From Flavobacterium tistrianum (lineage in GTDB: Bacteria > Bacteroidota > Bacteroidia > Flavobacteriales > Flavobacteriaceae): DNA of 64,000 bases. The notes under the pieces were generated by a model. That model was not told where the DNA came from and did no database searches. It worked only from the letters and a program-made list of their open reading frames with translations. Below, piece by piece: positions 17,052-24,270 of this stretch (position 1 is its first letter; the number at the start of each line of letters is the position of its first letter). The stretch is from positions 1-64,000 of the forward strand of contig NZ_QJRH01000073.1 in the NCBI RefSeq assembly GCF_003254545.1. The letters run 5' to 3'. Both the position numbers and the translations under genes were made by a program.

Positions 17052-17698
17052 TGGAATATTTTAATTTTCATACCCATCAATTTACCAATCAATCAGATGT
17101 TTTAGAATTGGTTAATCAATATCCAAAAGATTTTGATGCGTCAATTCCGTTTTATTCGATAGGAATTCATCCTTGGTATATTGACGAAAGTCGGCTTGAT
17201 GAAGATTTAAAAATTATTGAAGAAAAACTGCAAACCCAAAATTGTTTGGCAATAGGCGAATGTGGGTTAGATAAAAGAATAGAAGTTCCGTTTGATTTAC
17301 AAGTTTCTGTTTTTGAAAAGCAATTGGAACTAGCGGAAAAATTTAAAAAACCTTTGGTAATTCATTGCGTTGCTGCTTTTCAGGAAGTCATGGCAATCAA
17401 AAAGAAAATGAAGATAAGTGTCCCAATGATTATTCATGGTTTTTCAAAAAATAATCAATTGGCAGAACAATTAATCAACGCTGGATTTTATCTTTCATTT
17501 GGAAAATATTTATTAAAAAATCCAGATTTGAAATCGGTTTTTCAAAATGTTCCAAATGATCGTTTTTTCTTAGAAACAGATACTATTGAAGAATCAATTA
17601 AGCAAGTTTACGAATTAGCTTCTGAGTATAAAGGATTAAATTTAAAAGAATTAGAAAGTATTATTTCAAGCAATTATAGAAGTGTGTTTGGATTGTAA
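17051..17698 (+). CDS. TatD-family metal-dependent hydrolase
   Basis: This 215-residue protein starts at the ATG overlapping the previous stop. TatD metal ligands are visible in order: FHTHQF, GECGLD, VIHCV, IHGFSKN and LETDT. The family has TIM-barrel nucleases and deacylases; this one is shorter than E. coli TatD (about 260 residues), with the loss spread through the barrel. It probably acts in the cytoplasm as a nuclease, but family activity varies. It forms an operon with the DUF1684 gene. Confidence 0.85.
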   Translation: MEYFNFHTHQFTNQSDVLELVNQYPKDFDASIPFYSIGIHPWYIDESRLDEDLKIIEEKLQTQNCLAIGECGLDKRIEVPFDLQVSVFEKQLELAEKFKKPLVIHCVAAFQEVMAIKKKMKISVPMIIHGFSKNNQLAEQLINAGFYLSFGKYLLKNPDLKSVFQNVPNDRFFLETDTIEESIKQVYELASEYKGLNLKELESIISSNYRSVFGL

Positions 17699-17758
17699 AA
17701 TGTCAACTGTGAGAAATGAAATATTGATTTATAAGTCGTAAATCTTGCCAATTGGAGC

Positions 17759-17786
17759 GCCCTTCTACTTCGCTCAGGGTGACAAC
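17759..17786. repeat. CCTTCTACTTCGCTCAGGGTGACA dispersed repeat, copy 1
   Basis: Reverse complement of the TGTCAYCCTGAGCG...AAGG element; a related copy in the opposite orientation is at 52483-52510. It lies in the gap before tcdA. Confidence 0.7.
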
Positions 17787-17846
17787 AAAAAAAAATTGAA
17801 ACATTAAACTTGAAACAAAAAGAATAAAAACAACAAAAAAGAATAT

Positions 17847-18560
17847 ATGGCAGAATGGACAGAAAGAGCTGAGCTTTTGTTTACTAAAGAAGGATTAGAA
17901 AATTTGCAAAAATCTAATGTTTTAGTCGTAGGACTAGGAGGAGTTGGATCTTTTGCAGCTGAATTTTTAGCAAGAGCAGGAGTAGGGAATATGACAATTG
18001 TAGACGGAGACGTTGTGGATATCACCAATATTAACCGTCAATTACCAGCTTTACATTCAACAGTTGGTCAGCCGAAAATTAAAATTGTAGGTGATCGTTT
18101 AATGGATATTAATCCAGAATTAAATTTAACACGTGTTCAGGAATTTCTTTCTCCAGAGCGTGCTTTTGAGATTGTTTCTCCAGAATTTGATTATGTTTTG
18201 GACTGCATCGATAGTATTACTCCGAAATTAAATTTGATTATTGCTGCAAAACGCAAAAGAGTAAAAATCATCAGCAGTATGGGTGCTGGAGGAAAAATGT
18301 TGGCTTCTAAAGTAAAAGTAGCGGATATTTCAAAAACAATTAATTGCTATTTCTCAAAAACAATTCGTAAGCGTTTAAAAGAAGTAAAAATCAATAAATT
18401 GAAAGTCGTTTTCTCTTCTGAAATTCAAGATGAAAAAAGCTTAAAATTAACAGACGGTAAAAACTTCAAAAAGTCATTCTACGGAACAAACAGCTATATG
18501 CCAGGATTATTTGGTTTGCACGCTGCTGAAACGGTGATTAGATATTTGCTTAAAAAATAA
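17847..18560 (+). CDS. tcdA: tRNA threonylcarbamoyladenosine dehydratase (TcdA, ThiF/E1-like)
   Basis: This 237-residue protein has the E1-like nucleotide fold: LVVGLGGVGSFAAEFLARAG (about 26-45), DGDVVDITNINRQ, then DCIDSITPKLNLI. The C-terminus GTNSYMPGLFGLHAA matches TcdA, which adenylates t6A37 in tRNA and cyclises it to ct6A. It is slightly shorter than the E. coli enzyme (268). It functions in the cytoplasm. It is flanked by two repeat elements and probably monocistronic. Confidence 0.9.
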   Translation: MAEWTERAELLFTKEGLENLQKSNVLVVGLGGVGSFAAEFLARAGVGNMTIVDGDVVDITNINRQLPALHSTVGQPKIKIVGDRLMDINPELNLTRVQEFLSPERAFEIVSPEFDYVLDCIDSITPKLNLIIAAKRKRVKIISSMGAGGKMLASKVKVADISKTINCYFSKTIRKRLKEVKINKLKVVFSSEIQDEKSLKLTDGKNFKKSFYGTNSYMPGLFGLHAAETVIRYLLKK

Positions 18561-18724
18561 GGTTCTAAGATGCTAAGATTCTAAGCTACTAAGGTTTTTG
18601 TAGCTGAAAAGCAGAATCTTAGTTTTTTGAACTTAAAAAAAAGTTAAAAGAACTTTGTCAAAGTAAAACACAAAATAAGCAGACCTTTGAACCTTTGTCC
18701 CTTAGAATCTTAGTACCTTAAAAA
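18559..18724. repeat. CTAAG-family intergenic repeat with opposed arms
   Basis: The left part (18559-18594) repeats CTAAG every 7-9 bases. The right part (about 18693-18724) carries the complementary CTTAG/ACCTT words and runs up to the next start codon. Related elements are at 34672-34712 and 53931-54012. Confidence 0.7.
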
Positions 18725-18727
18725 ATA

Positions 18728-19390
18728 ATGATTAAAACAGTAATTTTTGATATGGACGGCGTAATCGTTGACACGGAACCCGTTCATCGTTATGCATATT
18801 ATTTACAATTTTCAGAACTGAATATTGAAGTTCCTGAAGAAATGTATACCACATTTACAGGATTTTCAACTCGAAATACATTTCAAACTCTAAAAAGTTA
18901 TTTCCCGACTGTAGAACAGGAAGTTGAAGATCTGATTCAGAGAAAAAGAACAATTTTTAATGATGCTTTTGATACTAAGGAAGATTTATATCTTTTAGAC
19001 GGTGTTGAAGATCTGATTAAAGATTTGTACAACAATGGAATACAATTGATTTTAGCTTCATCAGCTTCAAAAGTTACTATCGATCGCGTTTTTACAAGAT
19101 TTAATCTTCATCAGTATTTCACGCATATTGTAAGCGGCGAAGATTTTCCGCAATCAAAACCAAATCCAGCCATTTTTATTCATGCGGCTTCCTTGTCGAT
19201 TGCGCCAAAAGAAGAATGCATCATTATTGAAGACAGTACAAATGGTGTGAAAGCGGCAAAGGGTGCCGGAATTTATTGTGTAGGATATAATAGCGAACAT
19301 TCTCATCTTCAAGATTTGTCTGAGGCTGATCTAGTTATAGAACATTTTAATGAATTAAATGCTGAGAAAATATCACAGCTTAAGCCTTGA
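18728..19390 (+). CDS. HAD superfamily hydrolase, beta-phosphoglucomutase-like
   Basis: This 220-residue protein has all HAD motifs: I, FDMDGVIVDTEP (Asp8 nucleophile, Asp10 acid/base); II, LASSASK; III, the SKPNP lysine; IV, IIEDSTNGVKAAKGAG. The helical cap between motifs I and II is of the C1 type found in beta-phosphoglucomutase and small sugar-phosphate phosphatases. Its exact substrate cannot be told from sequence. It is preceded by the CTAAG repeat and followed by the DUF2911 gene, which has its own promoter. Confidence 0.85.
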   Translation: MIKTVIFDMDGVIVDTEPVHRYAYYLQFSELNIEVPEEMYTTFTGFSTRNTFQTLKSYFPTVEQEVEDLIQRKRTIFNDAFDTKEDLYLLDGVEDLIKDLYNNGIQLILASSASKVTIDRVFTRFNLHQYFTHIVSGEDFPQSKPNPAIFIHAASLSIAPKEECIIIEDSTNGVKAAKGAGIYCVGYNSEHSHLQDLSEADLVIEHFNELNAEKISQLKP

Positions 19391-19408
19391 ATTATATAAA
19401 ATTTAACA

Positions 19409-19437
19409 TTTGTTAGCTGATTGAATTTGTAAATTTG
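19409..19437 (+). promoter_or_regulatory. Putative promoter of the DUF2911 gene
   Basis: TTTG (19409-19412) and TAAATTTG (19430-19437) are separated by 17 nt, slightly short for a Bacteroidota promoter; the ATG is 23 bp downstream. Confidence 0.45.
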
Positions 19438-19460
19438 AAATAAAATAAAAACGTAAAATA

Positions 19461-20303
19461 ATGAAGAAACTACTTATTGCTTTAGCTCTGATTATAGCTC
19501 CGTTAGCATCAGAAGCGCAAGTAAAAACTCCGCAAGCAAGTCCAAAAGGATATATTAAACAAACTGTTGGTTTAACCGATGTTGAAGTTACGTATTCAAG
19601 ACCGGGAGCAAGAGGAAGAGCTGTGTTTGGAAATTTAGTTCCGTTTGGGAAACTATGGAGAACTGGAGCAAACGAAAATACTATCATTAACTTCAGCGAC
19701 GATGTTATTATTGACGGAAAAACGCTAAAGAAAGGAAAATATGCAATTTATACAGTTCCTAGAATTGAAAGCTGGGATATCATTTTTTATCTTTCTACAG
19801 ATAATTGGGGATTGCCAGAAAATTGGAGCGATGCTTATGTAGCACTGAAAACTACAGTAAAAGAAGAGGCATTGCCAACTCCTGTTGAAACCTTTACAAT
19901 CGGAATTAATGGTTTAGATCCAAATTTTGGATATTTAGATATTTCTTGGGAAAACTCTCATGTAGCCTTAAAATTTGAAGTTCCGACTGCAAAAATCGCT
20001 ACAGCAAGTATCGATAAAGCTTTAGCTGGTCCAACTTGGAATGATTATTTTGCAGCATCTCAATATTTATTTCAATCAAACGGAAATATCGAAACTGCTA
20101 GAAATTATGTAGATAAAGCACTTGACTTGAGTTCAGATAAACCATATTATGTAACAAGATTGAAGTCTCAAATTCAAGCAAAACAAGGTGATAAAAAAGG
20201 TGCAATCGAAACTGCAAAAGCTTCTTTAGCATCTGCTGAAGCTGCAAACAATGCTGATTACGTAAAATTGAATAAAGACAGTATCGCTGAGTGGAGCAGA
20301 TAA
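19461..20303 (+). CDS. Secreted DUF2911 domain protein with C-terminal TPR-like repeats
   Basis: This 280-residue protein has a signal peptide (MKKLLIALALIIAPLASEA before QVK). The DUF2911 region covers about residues 20-165, with KQTVGLTDVEVTYSRPGARGR, LWRTGANENT and KKGKYAIYTVP. The final ~80 residues form helical repeats (ETARNYVDKAL, KKGAIETAKASL) resembling tetratricopeptide units. The function of DUF2911 is unknown; it is common in secreted Bacteroidota proteins. An inverted repeat and a long AACCGCAAAG element follow. Confidence 0.87.
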   Translation: MKKLLIALALIIAPLASEAQVKTPQASPKGYIKQTVGLTDVEVTYSRPGARGRAVFGNLVPFGKLWRTGANENTIINFSDDVIIDGKTLKKGKYAIYTVPRIESWDIIFYLSTDNWGLPENWSDAYVALKTTVKEEALPTPVETFTIGINGLDPNFGYLDISWENSHVALKFEVPTAKIATASIDKALAGPTWNDYFAASQYLFQSNGNIETARNYVDKALDLSSDKPYYVTRLKSQIQAKQGDKKGAIETAKASLASAEAANNADYVKLNKDSIAEWSR

Positions 20304-20337
20304 TAATTCTTTCAAATTATAAATTCCGATTTTATAA

Positions 20338-20375
20338 AATTCCAAATTCCAAAGCTCTCGGGTTTTGGATTTTTT
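20338..20375. repeat. AATTCCAA-family inverted repeat
   Basis: AAATTCCAAATTCCAAA is followed by TTTTGGATTTTTTTTT with a short GC-containing loop. It is a weaker relative of 9458-9511 and 49109-49153 and a probable terminator of the DUF2911 gene. Confidence 0.6.
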
Positions 20376-20389
20376 TTTGTGCTTTTAAT

Positions 20390-20525
20390 TTAACCGCAAA
20401 GAACGCAAGTTTTTTTGATTAGCTGGATTCATTAAATGCGCAAAGTTCGCAAAGCCTTATCTGAAATAAACTTTGCGAACTTTGTGTTCCCGATAGCTAT
20501 CGGGAGTGCATCCTTTGCGGTTAAA
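20390..20525. repeat. AACCGCAAAG-family inverted repeat with an 18-bp palindrome
   Basis: TTAACCGCAAAG near 20391 is matched by CTTTGCGGTTAA near 20513-20524. Between them are further GCAAAG/CTTTGC words and the perfect palindrome TCCCGATAGCTATCGGGA (20488-20505). A related element is at 43546-43634. Confidence 0.75.
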
Positions 20526-20531
20526 TGATTT

Positions 20532-21158
20532 TTAATTTAAACTTGGCGGTTCAGGAATCTTCACTGTTTTTTTGATTTTCTTTATCAAAAGATAAAAAGT
20601 AATCCCTCCTAAAATAATGAGCAATGCAATCTGCAGCTGACCAAGAGCATTGTTCCTATTATACATTGCATTTGCAGCAGCAAGTTTTGCTTTTCCTTCT
20701 TCAATTTGAATTTCTGAAAGGGATTCAAGCGTTTTTAAGGCTTGAGCACTAGAATTGGCTATTTTGTCCCAATTTTTACTTTCAACCTGTTTATTTATTT
20801 CTTTACAGGAAAGCAAAAACGCATCAAAATACTGTTTCTCTTTGTTTGTTAAAACTGTTTTAGCATATAAATCGTCAATATTATGAATAATATCAAGAGT
20901 TTGAATAATTTCATCTTTTTTGATGTTGTCGCTCAAATTCAATTTTTCAGCTTCTGATTTTATAAAATGCAACTCTTTTGAATATTGAAAAATATAATGT
21001 GCAACAACCAATCTATCTTTATAAATCGCATTGATATTATCGTTTACGTTTTTGGAGTTTCGTAGCGTATTAAAATTTCCAAGCAGAATGATAAGCATTA
21101 CGATAAGTAATATAAAAGCAGCTTTGGTTTTGTTGCTATATCTTTTTTGATCTTTCAT
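20532..21158 (-). CDS. Membrane protein with four-helix-bundle (chemoreceptor-like) sensor domain, no output domain
   Basis: This 208-residue protein has a membrane helix at about 12-28, a helical extracytoplasmic region of about 140 residues resembling the 4HB sensor of chemoreceptors and histidine kinases, a second helix at about 173-190, and a short basic tail ending PEPPSLN. The usual HAMP, signalling or kinase domain is absent, so any signal must pass to another protein. It is a neighbour of two membrane proteins of unknown role, 24 bp downstream of the next gene. Confidence 0.6.
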   Translation of the reverse strand: MKDQKRYSNKTKAAFILLIVMLIILLGNFNTLRNSKNVNDNINAIYKDRLVVAHYIFQYSKELHFIKSEAEKLNLSDNIKKDEIIQTLDIIHNIDDLYAKTVLTNKEKQYFDAFLLSCKEINKQVESKNWDKIANSSAQALKTLESLSEIQIEEGKAKLAAANAMYNRNNALGQLQIALLIILGGITFYLLIKKIKKTVKIPEPPSLN

Positions 21159-21182
21159 GACGTTTTTTTGGAAACTAGAATT

Positions 21183-21785
21183 TTAATCAATCATTTTGTT
21201 TTCTACCAGCGCAATGTTTTTTATGGATGCCAAAGGAGTAATTTTTATTTTTTTGTCTCCTTTAACAAGATAGAAATAGTACAAACTATTATTTCCAATA
21301 ATAAAAACATTTTTAGATTCGCCTTCGTTAAAATCAAGCTGATAGCTGTAATCCAATCTGTTTTCTTTTAGCTTTTTGGTAGTAAAGTAGCCACCAGCAA
21401 GTCCGTAGCCTAAAAAAAAGGACAATAGAAAAACTACAAGAGATTTTATGGCAATACCATTATAATAGCTTTTAGTTTCTTCTGGAGATAATTCATCAGT
21501 CGATTTTAATTCGAAAGATTTTTTTACAAATGGTAAATCTTTATTCTTAGCCAAGAAGGAAGGAAGATAAAAATGAGCTAAAAAAAGAATAGTGATTGCT
21601 GCTAAAATAATCGGGTTCGAAGTAAATTCAGCGATTGGACTAATTAAGATATCCATTATTGTGGAATACCTCAATATATTGATTCCGAATTGGTAGTAAA
21701 ATATGCTATCCTTTAGTATTCCCATTAATATTAGAAATAGATATCCAAATGGCAATAGCTTTTCTAAATCGTCTGAAATCTTCAT
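21183..21785 (-). CDS. Membrane protein of unknown function
   Basis: This 200-residue protein has hydrophobic segments near 13-28, 57-75 and 113-130. A soluble C-terminal part of about 60 residues ends ASIKNIALVENKMID. I recognise no family. The middle loop is charged (KSTDELSPEETKSYYNG). It precedes the 4HB-like gene by 24 bp on the same strand, suggesting co-transcription. Confidence 0.65.
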   Translation of the reverse strand: MKISDDLEKLLPFGYLFLILMGILKDSIFYYQFGINILRYSTIMDILISPIAEFTSNPIILAAITILFLAHFYLPSFLAKNKDLPFVKKSFELKSTDELSPEETKSYYNGIAIKSLVVFLLSFFLGYGLAGGYFTTKKLKENRLDYSYQLDFNEGESKNVFIIGNNSLYYFYLVKGDKKIKITPLASIKNIALVENKMID

Positions 21786-21894
21786 GAAACTAATTTTTAT
21801 CTAAAATAGTATTTTAGTTTAAATTTTCAAGAAGTTTTATAAAGGAGCACAAAAATATTTTTTAGAATACGAAAAAAAATAATTATTTTTTAGT

Positions 21895-22428
21895 TTATAA
21901 AGTTTTTTGAAATTTATCTCCAAGATAAATAAAAAATAGGCCAAAAAGCAATAAAAAAAATGTTGTTATTTGAGACCTAAAACGTTTGCCTTTATAATTA
22001 TATTCATTTCTTCCATCGATATCAATTTTAAAAATTTCAGGAGTAATTTCTTTCTTATCTAATCCTTTTATCCAAACAGTTATATTTTTTGATCCTTCTA
22101 AATATGAAGAAATCTTATCATTTTCTGTATTGCCATTGTACAAAGGACTAGGAGCCCCGCTTTCTAAAATAAAAGTTTTATTGTATTCATTTAAAGTGAA
22201 AATTAAAGTTGAGTTTCTACTCAATCTTTGATTACCAAATCTTTCTTTGTGTGAAACTATTTCAGAAGAAGAATTAGCTGATTTAATAGTGCCTTCAAGA
22301 GGGATTAACATATCATCAAATGTCAATGCTAATGGTAAAAATAAAAATAAAGCAACTAAAATCATTCCTGTTCCTAATGATGAAACTTTATTTTGATATA
22401 ATAATTTTAATTTTGAAAAGAATAGCAT
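21895..22428 (-). CDS. Membrane protein of unknown function next to the SSS symporter
   Basis: This 177-residue protein has a membrane helix at about 20-38, a central beta-like domain of about 110 residues and a second helix near 153-170 (FLLLFGLFFIYLGD). I recognise no family; the layout resembles small DUF3592-like membrane proteins but this is not secure. It starts 3 bp after the symporter stop, so it belongs to the PIG-L / small ORF / symporter operon. Confidence 0.65.
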   Translation of the reverse strand: MLFFSKLKLLYQNKVSSLGTGMILVALFLFLPLALTFDDMLIPLEGTIKSANSSSEIVSHKERFGNQRLSRNSTLIFTLNEYNKTFILESGAPSPLYNGNTENDKISSYLEGSKNITVWIKGLDKKEITPEIFKIDIDGRNEYNYKGKRFRSQITTFFLLLFGLFFIYLGDKFQKTL

Positions 22429-22431
22429 TTA

Positions 22432-24156
22432 TTATTCTAAAATTAATTCATTATCATCTGATTTTCCTCTAAAAAACAAAAAATGCAATAAAAGCGCCAG
22501 TACAATTGTCAAGATTGCTCCAATGAAATTAAGCCATAAATAACCCAGTTTTTCCTGTCTGTAAATCATAAAGTAATAGATTACAAAAATAGTAAGCTGA
22601 CTTATGATAGCACTAATAAACATTGGCTTTGCTTGAACTCTCTTTGTATAAAAAGCTACAAGGAAAATCCCTAAAACAGTTCCGTAGAAAATAGAGCCAA
22701 TAATATTTACAAGCTGAATTAAATTTTCGAATAATGTGCCGACACAAGCAAAAAGTATTGCTACAAGTCCCCAAAAAAGGGTGAAAAACTTAGTAACATG
22801 CAAATAATGTTTCTCAGATTTTTCTTCGGTCTGATTTCGTTTATAAATATCAATTGCCGTTGTAGAAGCCAAAGCTGTTAGTCCAGAAGCTGTAGATGAC
22901 ATAGCTGCCGAAAGAATAACGGCCAATAGCAATCCGATGAGACCTTTTGGCAAATAATGCAGAATGAAATGAAAGAATACATAATCTTTGTCATTCGTTT
23001 CTGAATTGCTATCGGCTCTCGAAATGATTTCTTTGGCTTTATCACGAAGATCTTTTTCTTTATTAGATAAAGCAACTAATTCTTTACGTAAAATTGGATT
23101 ATCATAATCTTGGTTTAGCTGATCGATATATAATAAGTTTATAACTTTTTTATCTTCTGAAAGCTTTACTAGCTTTTCTTCTAAAACATGGTATTCTTGT
23201 TTAAAAGCAGATTTTTCAATAGCAATTTTATTATTCGGATTAAAATTTAGCGGTACTGGATTGAATTGAAAAAATACAAAAACCATAACTCCCGTTAAAA
23301 GTATAAAGAATTGCATTGGTACTTTAAGCAAGCCATTCATAATTAATCCCATCTGACTTTCACGAACTGATTTTCCAGATAAATAACGTCCAACTTGTGA
23401 TTGATCTGTGCCAAAATAGGCCAGAGCCAGAAAGAAACCTCCTGTAATACCGCTCCAAAAAGTATATTTTTCTTCTGGATCAAAAGAAAAATCAACAATA
23501 TTCATTTTATCATTTGCACCAGCAATATGCAAGGCGCTATTAAAAGTCATATCGTTTGGAAGATAATGCAGAATCAGAAAAAATGTAATAAACATTCCAG
23601 ACATGATAACAAACATCTGCTGTTTTTGCGTAACGTTAACTGCTTTTGTACCACCAGAAAAAGTATAGATAATTACCATAACTCCAATAATGATATTCAT
23701 TACTGTTAAATTCCATCCTAGAAGTGCAGACAAAATAATGGCTGGAGCATAAATAGTCAAACCAGTTCCTAAACCTCTTTGAACTAGAAATAAAATTGCG
23801 GCAAGTGAACGTGTTTTAACATCAAATCTTCTTTCTAAGAATTCGTATGCGGTAAAAACTTTACTTTTATGATAAAGCGGAATAAAAGTCAAACAAATGA
23901 CAATCATGGCAATTGGCAATCCAAAATAGAATTGAACAAAGCCCATTCCGTCATGATAAGCTTGTCCAGGCGTAGATAAGAAGGTAATCGCACTGGCTTG
24001 CGTCGCCATTACAGAAAGTCCTACAGTATACCAAGGCGTTTCATTATTTCCTAAAATGAAATCTTCTACGTTTTTACTGCCTCGGGTTTTCCAAGAGCCA
24101 TAACCAACAATAAATAATAATGTTACAATAAGTACGATCCAGTCAAATAGCTGCAT
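22432..24156 (-). CDS. Sodium:solute symporter (SSS family)
   Basis: This 574-residue protein has about 13-14 membrane helices. Family features include the N-terminal NVEDFILGNNETPWYTVGLS and TQASAITFLSTPGQAY, and GGTKAVNVTQKQQ in the middle. A hydrophilic insertion of about 80 residues (305-390) lies between two helices. Known members carry sugars, amino acids, nucleosides or sialic acid with sodium. The substrate here is unknown, but the genetic link to a PIG-L family protein hints at an N-acetylated sugar or amine compound (inference). A 35-residue membrane peptide gene ends 3 bp upstream. Confidence 0.87.
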   Translation of the reverse strand: MQLFDWIVLIVTLLFIVGYGSWKTRGSKNVEDFILGNNETPWYTVGLSVMATQASAITFLSTPGQAYHDGMGFVQFYFGLPIAMIVICLTFIPLYHKSKVFTAYEFLERRFDVKTRSLAAILFLVQRGLGTGLTIYAPAIILSALLGWNLTVMNIIIGVMVIIYTFSGGTKAVNVTQKQQMFVIMSGMFITFFLILHYLPNDMTFNSALHIAGANDKMNIVDFSFDPEEKYTFWSGITGGFFLALAYFGTDQSQVGRYLSGKSVRESQMGLIMNGLLKVPMQFFILLTGVMVFVFFQFNPVPLNFNPNNKIAIEKSAFKQEYHVLEEKLVKLSEDKKVINLLYIDQLNQDYDNPILRKELVALSNKEKDLRDKAKEIISRADSNSETNDKDYVFFHFILHYLPKGLIGLLLAVILSAAMSSTASGLTALASTTAIDIYKRNQTEEKSEKHYLHVTKFFTLFWGLVAILFACVGTLFENLIQLVNIIGSIFYGTVLGIFLVAFYTKRVQAKPMFISAIISQLTIFVIYYFMIYRQEKLGYLWLNFIGAILTIVLALLLHFLFFRGKSDDNELILE

Positions 24157-24159
24157 AGG

Positions 24160-24267
24160 TTAGGAATATAATTGCATGATTAAAAGAAAAATAGCTATGT
24201 AAATCGCATTAACGATCAAGACATAAGTATAGCTTTTTTTCCATTTTTTTGTTTTTTTGGCTTCCAT
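24160..24267 (-). CDS. Small single-span membrane protein, 35 residues
   Basis: The frame MEAKKTKKWKKSYTYVLIVN... ends LLIMQLYS. It has a very basic N-terminus and one hydrophobic helix of about 20 residues, predicted N-in. It fits exactly between the PIG-L gene (3 bp gap) and the symporter gene (3 bp gap), which argues for a real translated gene. By analogy with small accessory subunits of other SSS transporters it may assist the symporter (inference). Confidence 0.6.
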   Translation of the reverse strand: MEAKKTKKWKKSYTYVLIVNAIYIAIFLLIMQLYS

Positions 24268-24270
24268 ATT

